64,000 nt of DNA from Agriotes lineatus (lineage: Eukaryota; Arthropoda; Insecta; Coleoptera; Elateridae). The translations under genes and the position numbers were made by a program. The notes under the pieces were generated by a model, which was given only the letters and a program-made list of their open reading frames with translations, was not told the origin of the DNA and ran no database searches. The stretch covers positions 62,001 through 126,000 of the forward strand of contig CALNHX010003273.1 in NCBI GenBank assembly GCA_940337035.1, written 5' to 3'. Of the stretch, positions 1-8,929 are shown piece by piece (position 1 is the first letter of the stretch; every line of letters begins with the position of its first letter).

Positions 1-465
1 CGTCTCCACACCTCTACACTAGAAATGGTAGAAGAGGAAGGATTATGTATGTATGTAACAGTTCAGTAAAACTGCTGTATGTGCTGTTTTAGTAATGATG
101 GTTCAAAAATATAAGAAAATTTTAGAAAACAGTATTAAAGCATTTGTAATTTACATTGTCACAATCTCGTTCGGTTCCAAAGGGGAACATTAATTGTTGT
201 ATCATTAACTATTGTTGCGTATATGCCTAATGGCTAGACGTTTTATGTAATTTCATAAATTTCCTAAAATGCCTGTCCGTTTATCTGATGTTGGTCGAAA
301 TTAAACGTAATACCTTCGATATTATCGTCATGATGTAGAATTCCTAGGCATTGTATGTAATGATCACACGGTTGCAGGCAATATGTTACGGTATATTTGA
401 CCCGTACACAATTTATAAGGGTATTTTTGGGGAACTTGATTATATATATGTACAGGGTGAATGAG
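1..465. other. Intergenic flank, nothing recognised
   Basis: AT-rich sequence with no convincing coding region or repeat end. It stops at the 13-bp direct repeat (466-478) that borders the Penelope-like insertion. An ACAGGGTGAATG string near 452, typical of many insect transposon ends, lies just before that repeat, but no partner end was found. Confidence 0.5.
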
Positions 466-511
466 ACCACCCGTATCACTCTCCTTAGCATAGAATTTCG
501 GCTTAAACCGC

Positions 512-557
<46 letters not shown>
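512..557. repeat. (GTA)n microsatellite, 3' tail of the nested retrotransposon
   Basis: About 15 tandem GTA/TAG units. On the minus strand this is the tail of the element at 518-6211. The target site itself ends in TAGTA, so tail and target share the same triplet. Confidence 0.85.
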
Positions 558-558
<1 letters not shown>

Positions 559-625
559 TGTGGGGAGACCGAAGTCTAGCAAGTAGGCCACCATAGGCCC
601 TTTTTGCCAACCCCATGCCATCCCC

Positions 626-1493
626 TCAACCGCCTTCATTATCGTCCTCTTCGATGGGCTCTTCTCCCTGCTTAAACCTTCCTGATTTTCTAATGAAGAT
701 CAGAATTTCGGCCCAGGATAGGGAGTTCAACTCTTCCATTCGAAGCGTAGGTGCTCCAAAGGTTCTATACCTCAGTCGCTGGTACGCTTCACATTCTCCC
801 AAGTAGTGAAAGGACGTTTCCTCGTCCCTCCCACATCTTGGGCAAATGGGATCTTCCTCTACTCCTATCAGTGTTAGGTGTCTCTTTAGTTTACAGTGGC
901 CTGTCAAGATCCCTATCAAAAGATTTGTGGTTCTTCGGCTCCTTCCCATTAGCCAGACCGATTTCTTTGAATCAAATCCCGCTATGTGGTACTTTGCCTG
1001 ACGACAGCCCCTGCATCCTTTCCACTTTTCCTCGCTGGTCTTGTAGGCCCACCCGGTTAGGGCTGCTGAGACCTGCTGCCTTGTTATACCCAAAAAAAGG
1101 TTCCGGTCCGAAACAAGTTTCCCCGGCTCCGAGTTTGGCTAGTTCGTCCGCCTTCTCGTTGCCTTGGACCCCCGTGTGTCCCGGGACCCAGATGAGCTCG
1201 ACGTCCTTTTCCCTTGCCAATTCGGCCAAAGCATCTCCACATTCCTGGACAAGAGCTGATCTTGTCCTGGCCGAGAAGATTGCTTTTAGTGCGGCTTGGC
1301 TATCGGAGCAAATATAAATTTTTTGCTCTGGGGATATCCTGACCTCGTTCCTTGTTGCCACCGATAGGATGGCATAAACTTCTGCTTGGAATACCGTGGT
1401 GAATCTTCCTAAAGCATAGCTTTCTTGCACCCCCCCGGCCTTCCATATAAATGCCTGCTCCAGAGGATTGCCTTTCCGCCACTCGAGAACCAT
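626..1493 (-). pseudogene. ORF2 C-terminal part: RNase H and zinc-knuckle tail, frameshifted
   Basis: This continues ORF2 in other frames. RNase H begins at the end of the main ORF2 frame (ALICYTDGSR, first catalytic Asp), shifts frame near 1490, and continues with FQAEVYAI (Glu), ICSDSQAALKA (Asp) and VPGHTGVQGNEKADELA (His and Asp). Together these supply the four RNase H catalytic positions. A second frameshift near 1090 leads into the C-terminal segment with CRGCRQAKYHIAG and a CPRCG-type cysteine/histidine cluster ending near CEAYQRLRYR. In this retrotransposon group RNase H helps remove template RNA during second-strand synthesis. The frameshifts may be real decay or sequencing indels; the protein is otherwise well conserved. 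Confidence 0.82.
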
Positions 1494-4305
1494 CCGTGTA
1501 GCATATCAAGGCATTCGACTGGAGCTTAACCCTTTTTTGCTCCCACTGTTCCCTTGTTGGGATAGTGAGAGAGAAACCTTTTTCTAACCTTAGCCGGTCC
1601 TCTGCTTCGGTTACCCTGTAGGCTGATAGAGGTATTTCTCTAGCAGCCATGTCGGCGATACTAGCATGGCCCGTGCGAACTCCCTGGTCATTCCATAGCC
1701 CCGTATCCCGCATTCTGAGGTGGGTAGCCATGGCCTCTCTCTTTATCCAAGTGCCGAGGCCCGGGAGTCCCAGTATTACCTCCAGTGCGGCTGTTGGGGT
1801 TGTCCTCATTGCCCCTGTAATTCCGAGACAGGCTAGTCGTTGGACCTTTGCCAATCTTACGGAAATACTGGGGCGCTCTACACTAGGCCACCAGACCACT
1901 GAGCCGTACTGAACTCTTGGCCTTACTACCAATGTGTAGAGCCAGTGCAGAATCTTGGGGTTTATCCCCCAGTTCCTGCCTATAACTCTGCGCAACTGCC
2001 ATAAGGTCGTTGTCGACTTCTTCACCGTCCTGTCGACATGCGACCTCCAACTTAATTTGCTGTCGAGGATTACCCCCAGGTACTTGACCTCTTGCACTAA
2101 TGCAAGTGGTCTTCCATACCTAATGGGTATCCTCAGACCCTGAAGTTTTCGTCTTTTTGTGAAGAGAATGATCTCAGTCTTTAGTGGGTTTACCGACAGA
2201 CCTTTCTCTTCACACCATCTTTCAATAATCCTGCAAGCTACCTGCATTCTATCGCAAACGACGTTTAGGAACCTGCCAGTAACAAGTACCAGTCCATCGT
2301 CTGCGTATGCTTGTGCATAGAAGCCCTCTTCCGTTAGGCATCCCAGTAGACCGTCCATTATAAGACACCACAGGTGAGGTGAGAGGCAACTGCCTTGCGG
2401 GCAACCTCCCGTCACCCTGGCCCTCACTGAACAGTCCCCTAGGTTTGCCGTCACGGTTCTTTGCTCCAGTGCTGTTCTCACCCAACTGACCAGAACGGGA
2501 GGGGTTTCCCTGGCCTGTAAGGCTTGACATATTGTAGCCGTTCTTGCCTTGTCAAATGCGCCTTCAATGTCAAAAAGTACTGCAAGGGCCACTTCCTTAT
2601 AGTGTAGTGCCCTTTCGACCTTGTGCACGACAGCGTGGAGTGCAATTTCGGTCGATCTTCCACGTCTGTATGCGTGCTGATTCCTGTGGAATGGGTGTGT
2701 TCTTATTACCCTTTCCGTTAGATGCCTATCAATGATCCTTTCCAAGGTCTTTAAAAGAAAGGATGTAAGACTAATGGGCCTAAATGATTTGGCAGTTGTG
2801 TAGTCCTCCCTTCCCGTCTTGGGAATAAAGACCACTCTGGCTGCCTTCCACTGTTCTGGGACCCATCCCATTGCTACGCTGGCCCTATATACCCTTACTA
2901 TATGTGGAAGAAGGATATCCAGGCCTTTCTGAAGCAATGCTGGGAAGATCCCATCTGGCCCCGGCGACTTAAAGGGATCAAACTCCTGTACTGCCCATGT
3001 GACTGCACCTTCCGTTATAATTCCCTCAGCGAACTGCCAGTTCTCTATAGGAACTGGTTCCTGTTCCGCTATGGGTGCTAACTGGATGGCGCCGTCTCCT
3101 GGAAAGTGGACTTCCAGGAGATGTTGTAACGACTCCTCTCTGGATGTTGTCCACATCCCATCGGCCTTTTTTAGCGCTCCTACTGTTTGACTAGTTTCGC
3201 GGCTTAAGATTTTCATCAGTCTAGCAGAGTCTGATACTGAGTTTAACTCTGCACAGTATTTCTGCCAGCTAGATCTTTTGCTGCGCCTTAACTCATTTTT
3301 AAACCTATTCCTGGCCGTTTTGAAAGTGTCCCATGAGGCCTGTGTCCCTTCTCTGATAGCTCGATTAAAGGTTCGCCTGGATTCCTTGCGCAGATCGGCT
3401 AGAGTGCCGGTCCACCATGGTACCCTACGAACTCGAGCCTCCCTGAGAGGACAAGCCTCCTCATAAGCTGAGACAATTTTACTTGCCAGTTGCTCTACGT
3501 CTTTACTTAATTGTTCTTTTGTGCATATACCTTCCTCTGGTTGGCCTCCTTGGCGAACGAGACTGGAACGATAGTTTTCCCAGTCTGTTGCCCTGGGGTT
3601 CCGGTAGGGAATTTCCAGAGGCTTGTCGGAATTCATTTCCATTCTGATCATACGATGATCAGATGTCACGATATCCGACGTCACTTTCCAGTTTTCAATA
3701 TTGATTGAAAAACACCTAGAGGCCACTGTAATGTCAATTACCTCCTTTCGGATGCTATTGACAAAAGTGGGCTCTGTACCTTTGTTCATTATCTCAAGAT
3801 CCGTGGACGCCAAATATTCTAGTAGGGTTTCGCCCCGAGGGTTAATGTCTGAGCTCCCCCACACCGAATGATGTGCATTGGCGTCACATCCGACAATTAC
3901 CGGAAGACCTTTATCTCTCGCAAACGATATTAAGCGTTCGAATTCCTCCGTAGGTATACGCGCGTCATCCGAGGGAAAATAGGCGCTTCCTACTACTACC
4001 TTATGGTTTCTACCACCTACCTGATACTCCAGAACCGCTGCAGTGAGGTCCTTGGTTTCCAGCTGCGGTAGTGGTACCATGCTGAGATCCCTGGACACCA
4101 TGATACAGGTCCTGGGTCGATCGTTTACTTCCTCGCCAACCACTATATCGTAGTTGGCCATCCTCAGTCCCCTGACCTTATTCCTGTAAACATACGGTTC
4201 TTGAATGAGGACTATTTCTCTCCTGCCAGTTAGGGCGCTCATCAGCTCTGCCGTAGCACCCCTACTGTGCTGAAGATTGATCTGACTTACCCGCAGTAAA
4301 TCCAT
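1300..4305 (-). CDS. ORF2: apurinic endonuclease + reverse transcriptase
   Basis: A 1001-codon open frame. Residues about 1-220 are an endonuclease of the exonuclease III fold: QINLQHSRGAT, LIQEPYV (catalytic Glu), VVGSAYFPSDD, VIVGCDANAHH and the C-terminal TSDHRMI motif. Residues about 440-720 are a reverse transcriptase: FRPISLTSFLLKTLERI, ALAVLFDIEGAFD, GCPQGSCLSPHLW and the catalytic YADD at about residue 667 (2296-2307). A thumb-like region with VKYLGVILD follows. The endonuclease nicks the target and the reverse transcriptase copies the RNA at the nick. The start at 4305 is the first Met before the endonuclease motif, 35 bases after the ORF1 end. The last ~30 residues are out of the true frame because of the RNase H frameshift near 1490. 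Confidence 0.92.
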   Translation of the reverse strand: MDLLRVSQINLQHSRGATAELMSALTGRREIVLIQEPYVYRNKVRGLRMANYDIVVGEEVNDRPRTCIMVSRDLSMVPLPQLETKDLTAAVLEYQVGGRNHKVVVGSAYFPSDDARIPTEEFERLISFARDKGLPVIVGCDANAHHSVWGSSDINPRGETLLEYLASTDLEIMNKGTEPTFVNSIRKEVIDITVASRCFSINIENWKVTSDIVTSDHRMIRMEMNSDKPLEIPYRNPRATDWENYRSSLVRQGGQPEEGICTKEQLSKDVEQLASKIVSAYEEACPLREARVRRVPWWTGTLADLRKESRRTFNRAIREGTQASWDTFKTARNRFKNELRRSKRSSWQKYCAELNSVSDSARLMKILSRETSQTVGALKKADGMWTTSREESLQHLLEVHFPGDGAIQLAPIAEQEPVPIENWQFAEGIITEGAVTWAVQEFDPFKSPGPDGIFPALLQKGLDILLPHIVRVYRASVAMGWVPEQWKAARVVFIPKTGREDYTTAKSFRPISLTSFLLKTLERIIDRHLTERVIRTHPFHRNQHAYRRGRSTEIALHAVVHKVERALHYKEVALAVLFDIEGAFDKARTATICQALQARETPPVLVSWVRTALEQRTVTANLGDCSVRARVTGGCPQGSCLSPHLWCLIMDGLLGCLTEEGFYAQAYADDGLVLVTGRFLNVVCDRMQVACRIIERWCEEKGLSVNPLKTEIILFTKRRKLQGLRIPIRYGRPLALVQEVKYLGVILDSKLSWRSHVDRTVKKSTTTLWQLRRVIGRNWGINPKILHWLYTLVVRPRVQYGSVVWWPSVERPSISVRLAKVQRLACLGITGAMRTTPTAALEVILGLPGLGTWIKREAMATHLRMRDTGLWNDQGVRTGHASIADMAAREIPLSAYRVTEAEDRLRLEKGFSLTIPTREQWEQKRVKLQSNALICYTDGSRVAERQSSGAGIYMEGRGGARKLCFRKIHHGIPSRSLCHPIGGNKERGQDIPRAKNLYLLR

Positions 4306-4340
4306 TATGGGGAGTTAATGGTGCGGGGGCTGTGGTTCTT

Positions 4341-5148
4341 TTAGTTGTCCTTCTTGGCCTGCTTTGACACGCCGGCCTCAGAAGAGTCCTGGCGGACTGC
4401 TCCACTCCACGTCGGCACCCTTCGCACTGCGAGAGTAACCAACTGGTAGTAGAGCTGCCACCCAGACTCCTCCAGAGTTCGGACAGTATCTCCGCTGACC
4501 ATGAAGGTCAAGAACCACCCTCCTGGTCCTCCTGTCGTCTGAACATGCCTCCATTGCTCCACTCTTAGTGAGCGGTTCTGCATGGAAAGCATCTGCCTCA
4601 GCTTTTCCAGGTCAACCTCCTCTTGGCTTCTGAGCCAGAAACCCACCTTCTCTGGCCATGGTGCCTCCGATGCCCTTGTTGGGGCAAAGGTGACTCCCTC
4701 GGCACTGAGAGGTGTCCAGCCATCTTGCTGAGGTGTCGTCCTGGGCAGTGACTAAGAACCAGCCTGGTTCCACTAGTCCTGAGTTCCTAAACCGGAGTTC
4801 TGGCCCCTGGGGACCCCCTTCGGGGCCTGCCATGGCACTGAACATCTCGGCAACTATGTTCGCTCTAATTGCCTCAGCTTCCTTTGGGAGAACCTGGCCA
4901 TCTGGTCGGTCAGACCTGATTACAACCTGGTTCTCCCTATTAGGCGGCTTCGGCTCCGTTGCTCGCTGGGACTTAGCCGTGGTTTTTCTCAAAGGATGAG
5001 AAGCCTTGGCTTTCCCTGCTTGCTTCGGTAAGCTTTTTGGCCTTTTTTTCACTGCCTCTGGAGGAGTGTCATCACTCCTCGGTCTCTTAATGGTCGGTCG
5101 GGTACCTGAAGGACCTGGTTGGCCTTCCGTTACCCTGACTCGTCCCAT
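4341..5148 (-). pseudogene. ORF1 (nucleic-acid-binding Gag-like protein), one frameshift
   Basis: Two overlapping frames (4612-5148 and 4341-4646) form one product. The N-terminal half is basic and proline-rich (KRPRSDDTPPEAVKKRPKS), as in RNA-binding Gag-like proteins. The second half contains LRFRNSGLVEPGWFLVTAQD and, after a shift near 4630, DLEKLRQMLSMQNRSL and WFLTFMVSGDTVRTLEESG. This resembles the DUF4780-type domain often found in ORF1 of arthropod elements of this group; I judge that from memory of the pattern. ORF1 ends 35 bases before the ORF2 start. No CCHC knuckle is visible in ORF1. Confidence 0.7.
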
Positions 5149-5444
5149 GGAGTGCGTGATGAGCTCTATGGGTTTGCGTGCAGCAGCCCCTTTTGCTCTC
5201 CTGGCCTCCGGACCTCTTATTTTTCCCGAGGGCTGTCTCTGCAGCTTACATGGGCCCCTAGGTTGCTGGCCCTGGCCACTCTTTGGAGAGTCGCCTGACT
5301 TGCTTCCCTAGGACCCTTGTCAGCCGCTTCCTGGGAGGAGTGTTCTGCCTGGCTTGCCTGGGCCGATGGACCCTGGCCTTCCCGCAGTTCCCTCCGTTTT
5401 GCCCTCTCTTCTCGCCTCTTAAGCGTTCTGGTCTTACGCTTATT

Positions 5445-5654
5445 TTACTTTCGCTTCTCTTTGCGACGGGCCTCCCTAGCTGCTTTATCCATGGGGGAAA
5501 CGCTAGTCTCCCCCTCGGATTCGCTGCCTGATGACCCGAGAAGCAGTTCCTCTTTCTCGGAATTTATTTCGGAGCCTTCCTCTTTTTCTTTTTTGGAGCT
5601 AGGGTGCTCCGTGTTTTGTGGCACGTTTGAATCGAATTCCATTTCTTGTTCCAT
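5445..5654 (-). pseudogene. Possible ORF1 N-terminal segment
   Basis: A 69-codon frame starting MEQEMEFDSNVPQNTEH, strongly acidic and then basic (SEKEELLL, REARRKEKRK). It runs towards ORF1 but stops, and a basic, glutamine-rich stretch follows in another frame before 5148. It is probably the true amino end of ORF1 separated by indels. It could also be an unrelated short upstream ORF. Confidence 0.45.
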
Positions 5655-6211
5655 TTCATACTGTTTTAAGGGGGGTGTGTATTTTGTTTCTGTTTGTGCT
5701 TGTTCTGTGTTAGTGTACGTGAAGTGGTATGAGTGATTGCTTTGGGGTTGGGGTCCTCCGTGTACCAGTTTCCGCGAAATATCATGGCAGAGCTGGTCCC
5801 GATTAGGAGGTCTGGGCCGCCGCTGACGAAGCCCCCCGAGATACGCAGCAGGGCCCTATTCCAGGCACCACCTGGCACTACTACATACCACGGGATTTTT
5901 CGACGGTTGAAAGGGCAGCCCCCTACGCTGGTTAGGAAAGGGTGGGCCCCTATACTACCCGTCGGCCCAGGTGTGCCATACCTGGTTTCTAAGCCAGCTA
6001 CCACTGCCAGATCAACCCAACCAGGGCCCCACCTCGATACTTCTTGAAAAACGGAGATACCGGTCTTCCCTGCCCCCGTGTACATGTTATGTAGATGTGT
6101 TTATTGGGTGTATGTGTAAATGTGTGTGCTGTCCTTTTAGGTCGCCTCTTACGCCAGGCAGGACATACCGTGGGACTATTCTACGGGTCTAAGCCCGACG
6201 CCGGACCCCAC
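5655..6211 (-). other. 5' region of the non-LTR retrotransposon
   Basis: GC-richer than the surroundings and bounded by the TSD at 6212. A 139-codon open frame (5666-6085) runs through it without recognisable domains. I read it as 5' untranslated and promoter sequence, since ORF1 homology begins later. Confidence 0.5.
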
Positions 6212-6222
6212 ACCGCGTAGTA

Positions 6223-6363
6223 TTTGTATATGAACACCCAGCATTTTCTGGCTTAATGTGCCTTGCACCTTGTGAAGTCGAGCAAAAACCCGCGCGATGG
6301 CCATGCTCTTTGGTGGCTCGTGTTGTTTGAGTATCTTGAGAACGAGGATACTTAGGCAGACAG
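6223..6363 (-). repeat. PLE terminal-repeat piece, inverted copy
   Basis: Reads as the reverse complement of 6849-7000, sharing strings such as CATTTTCTGGCTTAATGTG and GAGTATCTTGAGAACGAGG. It continues on the far side of the nested element at 479-506. It breaks off at about 6363, exactly where the plus-strand PLE coding remnant starts. Confidence 0.85.
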
Positions 6364-6365
6364 AC

Positions 6366-6640
6366 TGGTCGTTCCGTTGATCTAAGACTCCAAGAACATA
6401 AAGGCGATTGCAAACACAAATGCATCACAAAATCAGCCGTAGCTGAGCATACTTTTACAAATGGGCACACTTTAAATTTTGAGCATGCCAGAGTACTTGC
6501 CAGAATACCTCATTACTTCCCGCGAGTGATACGTGAAGCCATAGAAATAGAAAAACATCCAAATAATATCAACAGGGAAGATGGCTTTAAACTTAGTAAA
6601 ACGTGGAGCCCTGTGATACACGATCTAAAGCATTACAACC
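6366..6640 (+). pseudogene. PLE C-terminal GIY-YIG-type endonuclease remnant
   Basis: The translation shows LRLQEHKGDCKHK, then KSAVAEHTFTNGHTLNFEHA, then REAIEIEKHPNNINREDG and SKTWSPVI. This is the characteristic C-terminal end of insect Penelope-like polyproteins, where a GIY-YIG endonuclease follows the reverse transcriptase. The KSAVAEH and EIEKHPNN-NREDG strings are the diagnostic part. Reverse transcriptase and the GIY-YIG amino end are missing, lost at the junction with the inverted repeat near 6364. The small frame differences are decay. It cannot be functional. Confidence 0.8.
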
Positions 6641-6731
6641 ACTGTGCGTCATACGGCCACGCCCCACGGATTACGTTGCACTCGGATGACCAACCAGCGT
6701 TACGCCACTCCGCGCGCGTGGCACAGAGGAC

Positions 6732-6739
6732 TATAAATA
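6732..6739 (+). promoter_or_regulatory. TATA-like box in the PLE 3' region
   Basis: TATAAATA about 25-30 bases upstream of TTCTTAGTGCGAC. It lies just before the terminal repeat and hammerhead-like core, where an internal promoter would be expected. Assignment is by position and sequence only. Confidence 0.35.
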
Positions 6740-6778
6740 GCTCCACACTGACCTTCGGTTCTTAGTGCGACTTTCACT

Positions 6779-6810
6779 CTGATGATGCAAGCTGCAAGGT
6801 CTTGCGAAAC
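6779..6810 (+). ncRNA. Candidate hammerhead ribozyme core of the PLE terminal repeat
   Basis: CTGATGA (6779-6785), a potential stem GCAAG/CTTGC (6787-6791 with 6801-6805), then GAAAC (6806-6810). This is the conserved hammerhead order, and PLE terminal repeats are known to carry minimal hammerheads. I could not settle stems I and III or the cleavage site, so this is a motif-level call. Confidence 0.45.
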
Positions 6811-6848
6811 GTTAGCGAATATGGATGCACAAACAGCAAAACGGCCAA

Positions 6849-7062
6849 ATCTGCCTAAGTATCCTCGTTCTCAAGATACTCAAACAACACGAGCCACCAA
6901 ACAGCATGGCCATCGCGCGGGTTTTTGCTCGACTTCACAAGGTGCAAGGCACATTAAGCCAGAAAATGCTGGGTGTTCATATGCAAATACTACGCGGTCT
7001 AAGCCGAAATTCTATGCTAAGGAGAATAATTCGAGTAACCGCGAAAGCCTCAAACAGTACAT
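6849..7062 (+). repeat. PLE terminal repeat, 3' copy
   Basis: The counterpart of the inverted piece at 6223-6363 and 479-506. It ends at the right-hand TSD (7063-7075). Confidence 0.8.
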
Positions 7063-7075
7063 ACCACCCGTATCA

Positions 7076-7820
7076 GTATTTTTTTTAAAGAACGGTGAGT
7101 CGTGGAGAGTTGGGATAAAAAAATTTATTATAAAAGTCATACTAAAGAATCGAATGGTGATATTATTATTTCTCGAAGAAGTCAGCATCACGAGTAGTTT
7201 TGTCCACAATGTCCAGAACTCCAAAATTTTAAATGGCACCATAAGTCGAAAAACGTATTGTTGAAAAGATCGTTAAAAAAGAAGAAAGTTTTGTAAGAAA
7301 AATTATTTTATTGCCACCACCCCTTTTCAGTAATATTCGATTAAAGTTATTAAATTTGAAATTCGTGGCTGTGTGTCGTTCTACTTTATTTCGGTTAGTT
7401 ACAGCCGTTGATCGTGTGTGTTGTAAATATCCATACATATTCATTTTGCAATTTTTCGTTATTTGTTAGGTTAGAAAATTATTGCTTGAGACTATCAGTT
7501 GACCTGTTTGTTGGGCTGATTTCACCGGTCATTGCCTGATGCATCATAAATGTATAGGTACTTTCAAAATTTGCTAGAATGTTGAGTTGACGTACGCCCA
7601 CATTTTGTATTAAATCCACTGGCCAATGATTGGTAACCTTTACGTTAAAAGTATATATTGCATAAAATGCCTACAACTCATTAGCAAATCTATGTAATGC
7701 CTAGGCAAGATATAAAAAATACTCATAAGGATGGATTTCGTAAACTATGTAACTTGGTATTATATAAACTACCTAGCCATTATATAAGATGACTAACTGA
7801 TACAAGTTGTCTGTAACATA
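7076..7820. other. AT-rich stretch, nothing recognised
   Basis: Short frames on both strands but none with a recognisable domain or repeat end. It lies between the PLE insertion and the family X inverted pair. Confidence 0.5.
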
Positions 7821-8880
7821 TATTGAAATGGTTTTAAAGCTCACAATTTGGCTCTGTTTGCAGTGCGAAATATTTAACCATGCACAGAGTTAAGATATTT
7901 TATGTAATTGCAATTTAAACAGTACTAAAAGTATTAAATGCATTGGTAAAGAGATGCAAGAAGCAGTAATTAGACGGATAAAGGCACGCATAAGCAAAGC
8001 ATATTTCAGAGGGTTTGGATTTGAAGTTTGAATAAAGTAATATAGTTAAAATGATAAGTTTGTGCATATTTAAAGCCAGACCAAAAGAAATTAATTGACA
8101 CAAAAGGTTTGTTATGTGCATACTAAATGAGCGTAGTTATTAGTAAAAGTACAGGTCAGTGAAAAGGCAAGCAATCTGAAAGGTAAATGAAATTGGAATA
8201 AAGATAAAATAGAAAATTGCAAAAAGAGCAATCCAGAATTAGGCAATGGAAGAGAAGAAAAGCAAAAGTGCAAAAGCAGAGCAGTGATTTTAAAACGTTT
8301 GTATGTGTAACGAGAAGGAACAATACTAGTTATAAGCAAAGGACAATTTTTAGATGTAAGCAAAATTTTAATATTAAGAATTATGTAATCAAACTTTACT
8401 CCGTTTACGTGTATTTGTTATCAAAACTAATTTCTAATTAACAGTAAATGATCGCGGTAACATAGCAACGCGATGCGTTTTTGTTAATAACAGGAGAACA
8501 ATGGAAATAACATTATTGAAGCTTGGGGCGAATTTTGTGCTCCCTTAATTTATGTTTTAAATAAATAAAAATCATTTTTACCAATATAAAAAGTGGTCCT
8601 TTTTATTGTCCAAGTGATCGTGCTCCTGTGGGAGTGTTTGTGTAAAGTTCCACGCCGAAAAATTTACATTTTCTCAAAACCGATTCCGAGGGAACATCGA
8701 GAGCTGAGCACTTAGAGTTTCCGATCTTCGACTACAGTTCATCTAAGCAACGAAACCCAGACGTCAGCCCTCGAGGGGGTTTGTAAGAGCAGCTGGATCA
8801 ACATTTGCGGCCAGGGAAACGTCTACAGGCTGAGAAATTTCAACGGCGTTACCTTCCGATCATATCCGTGCCAAGAGTCT
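7821..8880 (-). repeat. Family X repeat, inverted partial copy (left arm)
   Basis: About 1.06 kb that is the reverse complement of 9621-10750 with modest divergence and small indels. Shared landmarks are GCTCTGTTTGCAGTGCGAAA at the outer edge, AATAAATAAAAATCATTTTT in the middle, and TGAGAAATTTCAACGGCGTT near the inner edge. Together with the other arm it forms a head-to-head palindrome with a 740-base centre. No TIR transposon signature or coding region was found. The function and class of the repeat are unknown. Confidence 0.8.
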
Positions 8881-8909
8881 CATGCTCTACTGACTGAGCT
8901 AGCCGGCGA
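8873..8909 (-). other. 5' half of a tRNA-Lys(CUU)-like sequence
   Basis: The minus strand reads GCCGGCTAGCTCAGTCAGTA then GAGCATGAGACTCTT, matching the acceptor 5' strand, D arm, A box and anticodon arm up to the CTT anticodon of an animal lysine tRNA. The T arm, B box and 3' half are absent, so it is not a tRNA gene. It sits exactly at the inner edge of the family X left arm, so it may be a SINE-like head or a captured tRNA half. Confidence 0.7.
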
Positions 8910-8929
8910 TGACCCGCTTGTTATTATTT

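Larger units (their letters stand above)
518..6211 (-). mobile_element. Non-LTR retrotransposon, RNase-H-bearing (LOA/R1/I-type), nearly full length
   Basis: A 5.7-kb element on the minus strand with a 5' region (about 5655-6211), ORF1 (5148-4341, with a possible N-terminal piece to 5654), ORF2 (4305 to about 626) and a GTA microsatellite tail. An 11-bp TSD, ACCGCGTAGTA, lies at 507-517 and 6212-6222. The interrupted PLE sequence can be read straight across the gap by comparison with the inverted copy at 6960-7020. Apurinic endonuclease, reverse transcriptase and RNase H followed by a cysteine-rich tail is the order expected of LOA/R1/I-group elements. A few frameshifts (ORF1, RNase H) make this copy probably inactive as read, but it is young-looking. 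The exact clade needs a phylogeny. Confidence 0.88.
479..7062 (+). mobile_element. Penelope-like retroelement (PLE), composite, with nested non-LTR insertion
   Basis: The whole block is flanked by a 13-bp direct repeat, ACCACCCGTATCA, at 466-478 and 7063-7075, so it entered as one insertion. Inside are an inverted partial terminal repeat on the left (479-506 continuing at 6223-6363), a short 5'-truncated coding piece in plus orientation (6366-6640), and a plus-strand terminal repeat (about 6780-7062). The left piece matches the reverse complement of 6849-7024. PLEs are known for variable TSDs, 5' truncation and partial inverted terminal repeats, and this layout fits. A later non-LTR retrotransposon (518-6211) split the left piece. 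The assignment rests on the endonuclease-type coding remnant and a hammerhead-like core. Confidence 0.75.

Noticed and set aside
364..639. Minus-strand frame with a long threonine run and matching plus-strand serine run
   Set aside because: Translation of the GTA microsatellite tail, not a gene.
5666..6085. 139-codon minus-strand frame before ORF1
   Set aside because: Most likely open by chance in the GC-rich 5' region of the retrotransposon.
8873..8909. Functional tRNA-Lys gene
   Set aside because: Only the 5' half is present; no T arm, B box or 3' acceptor strand.
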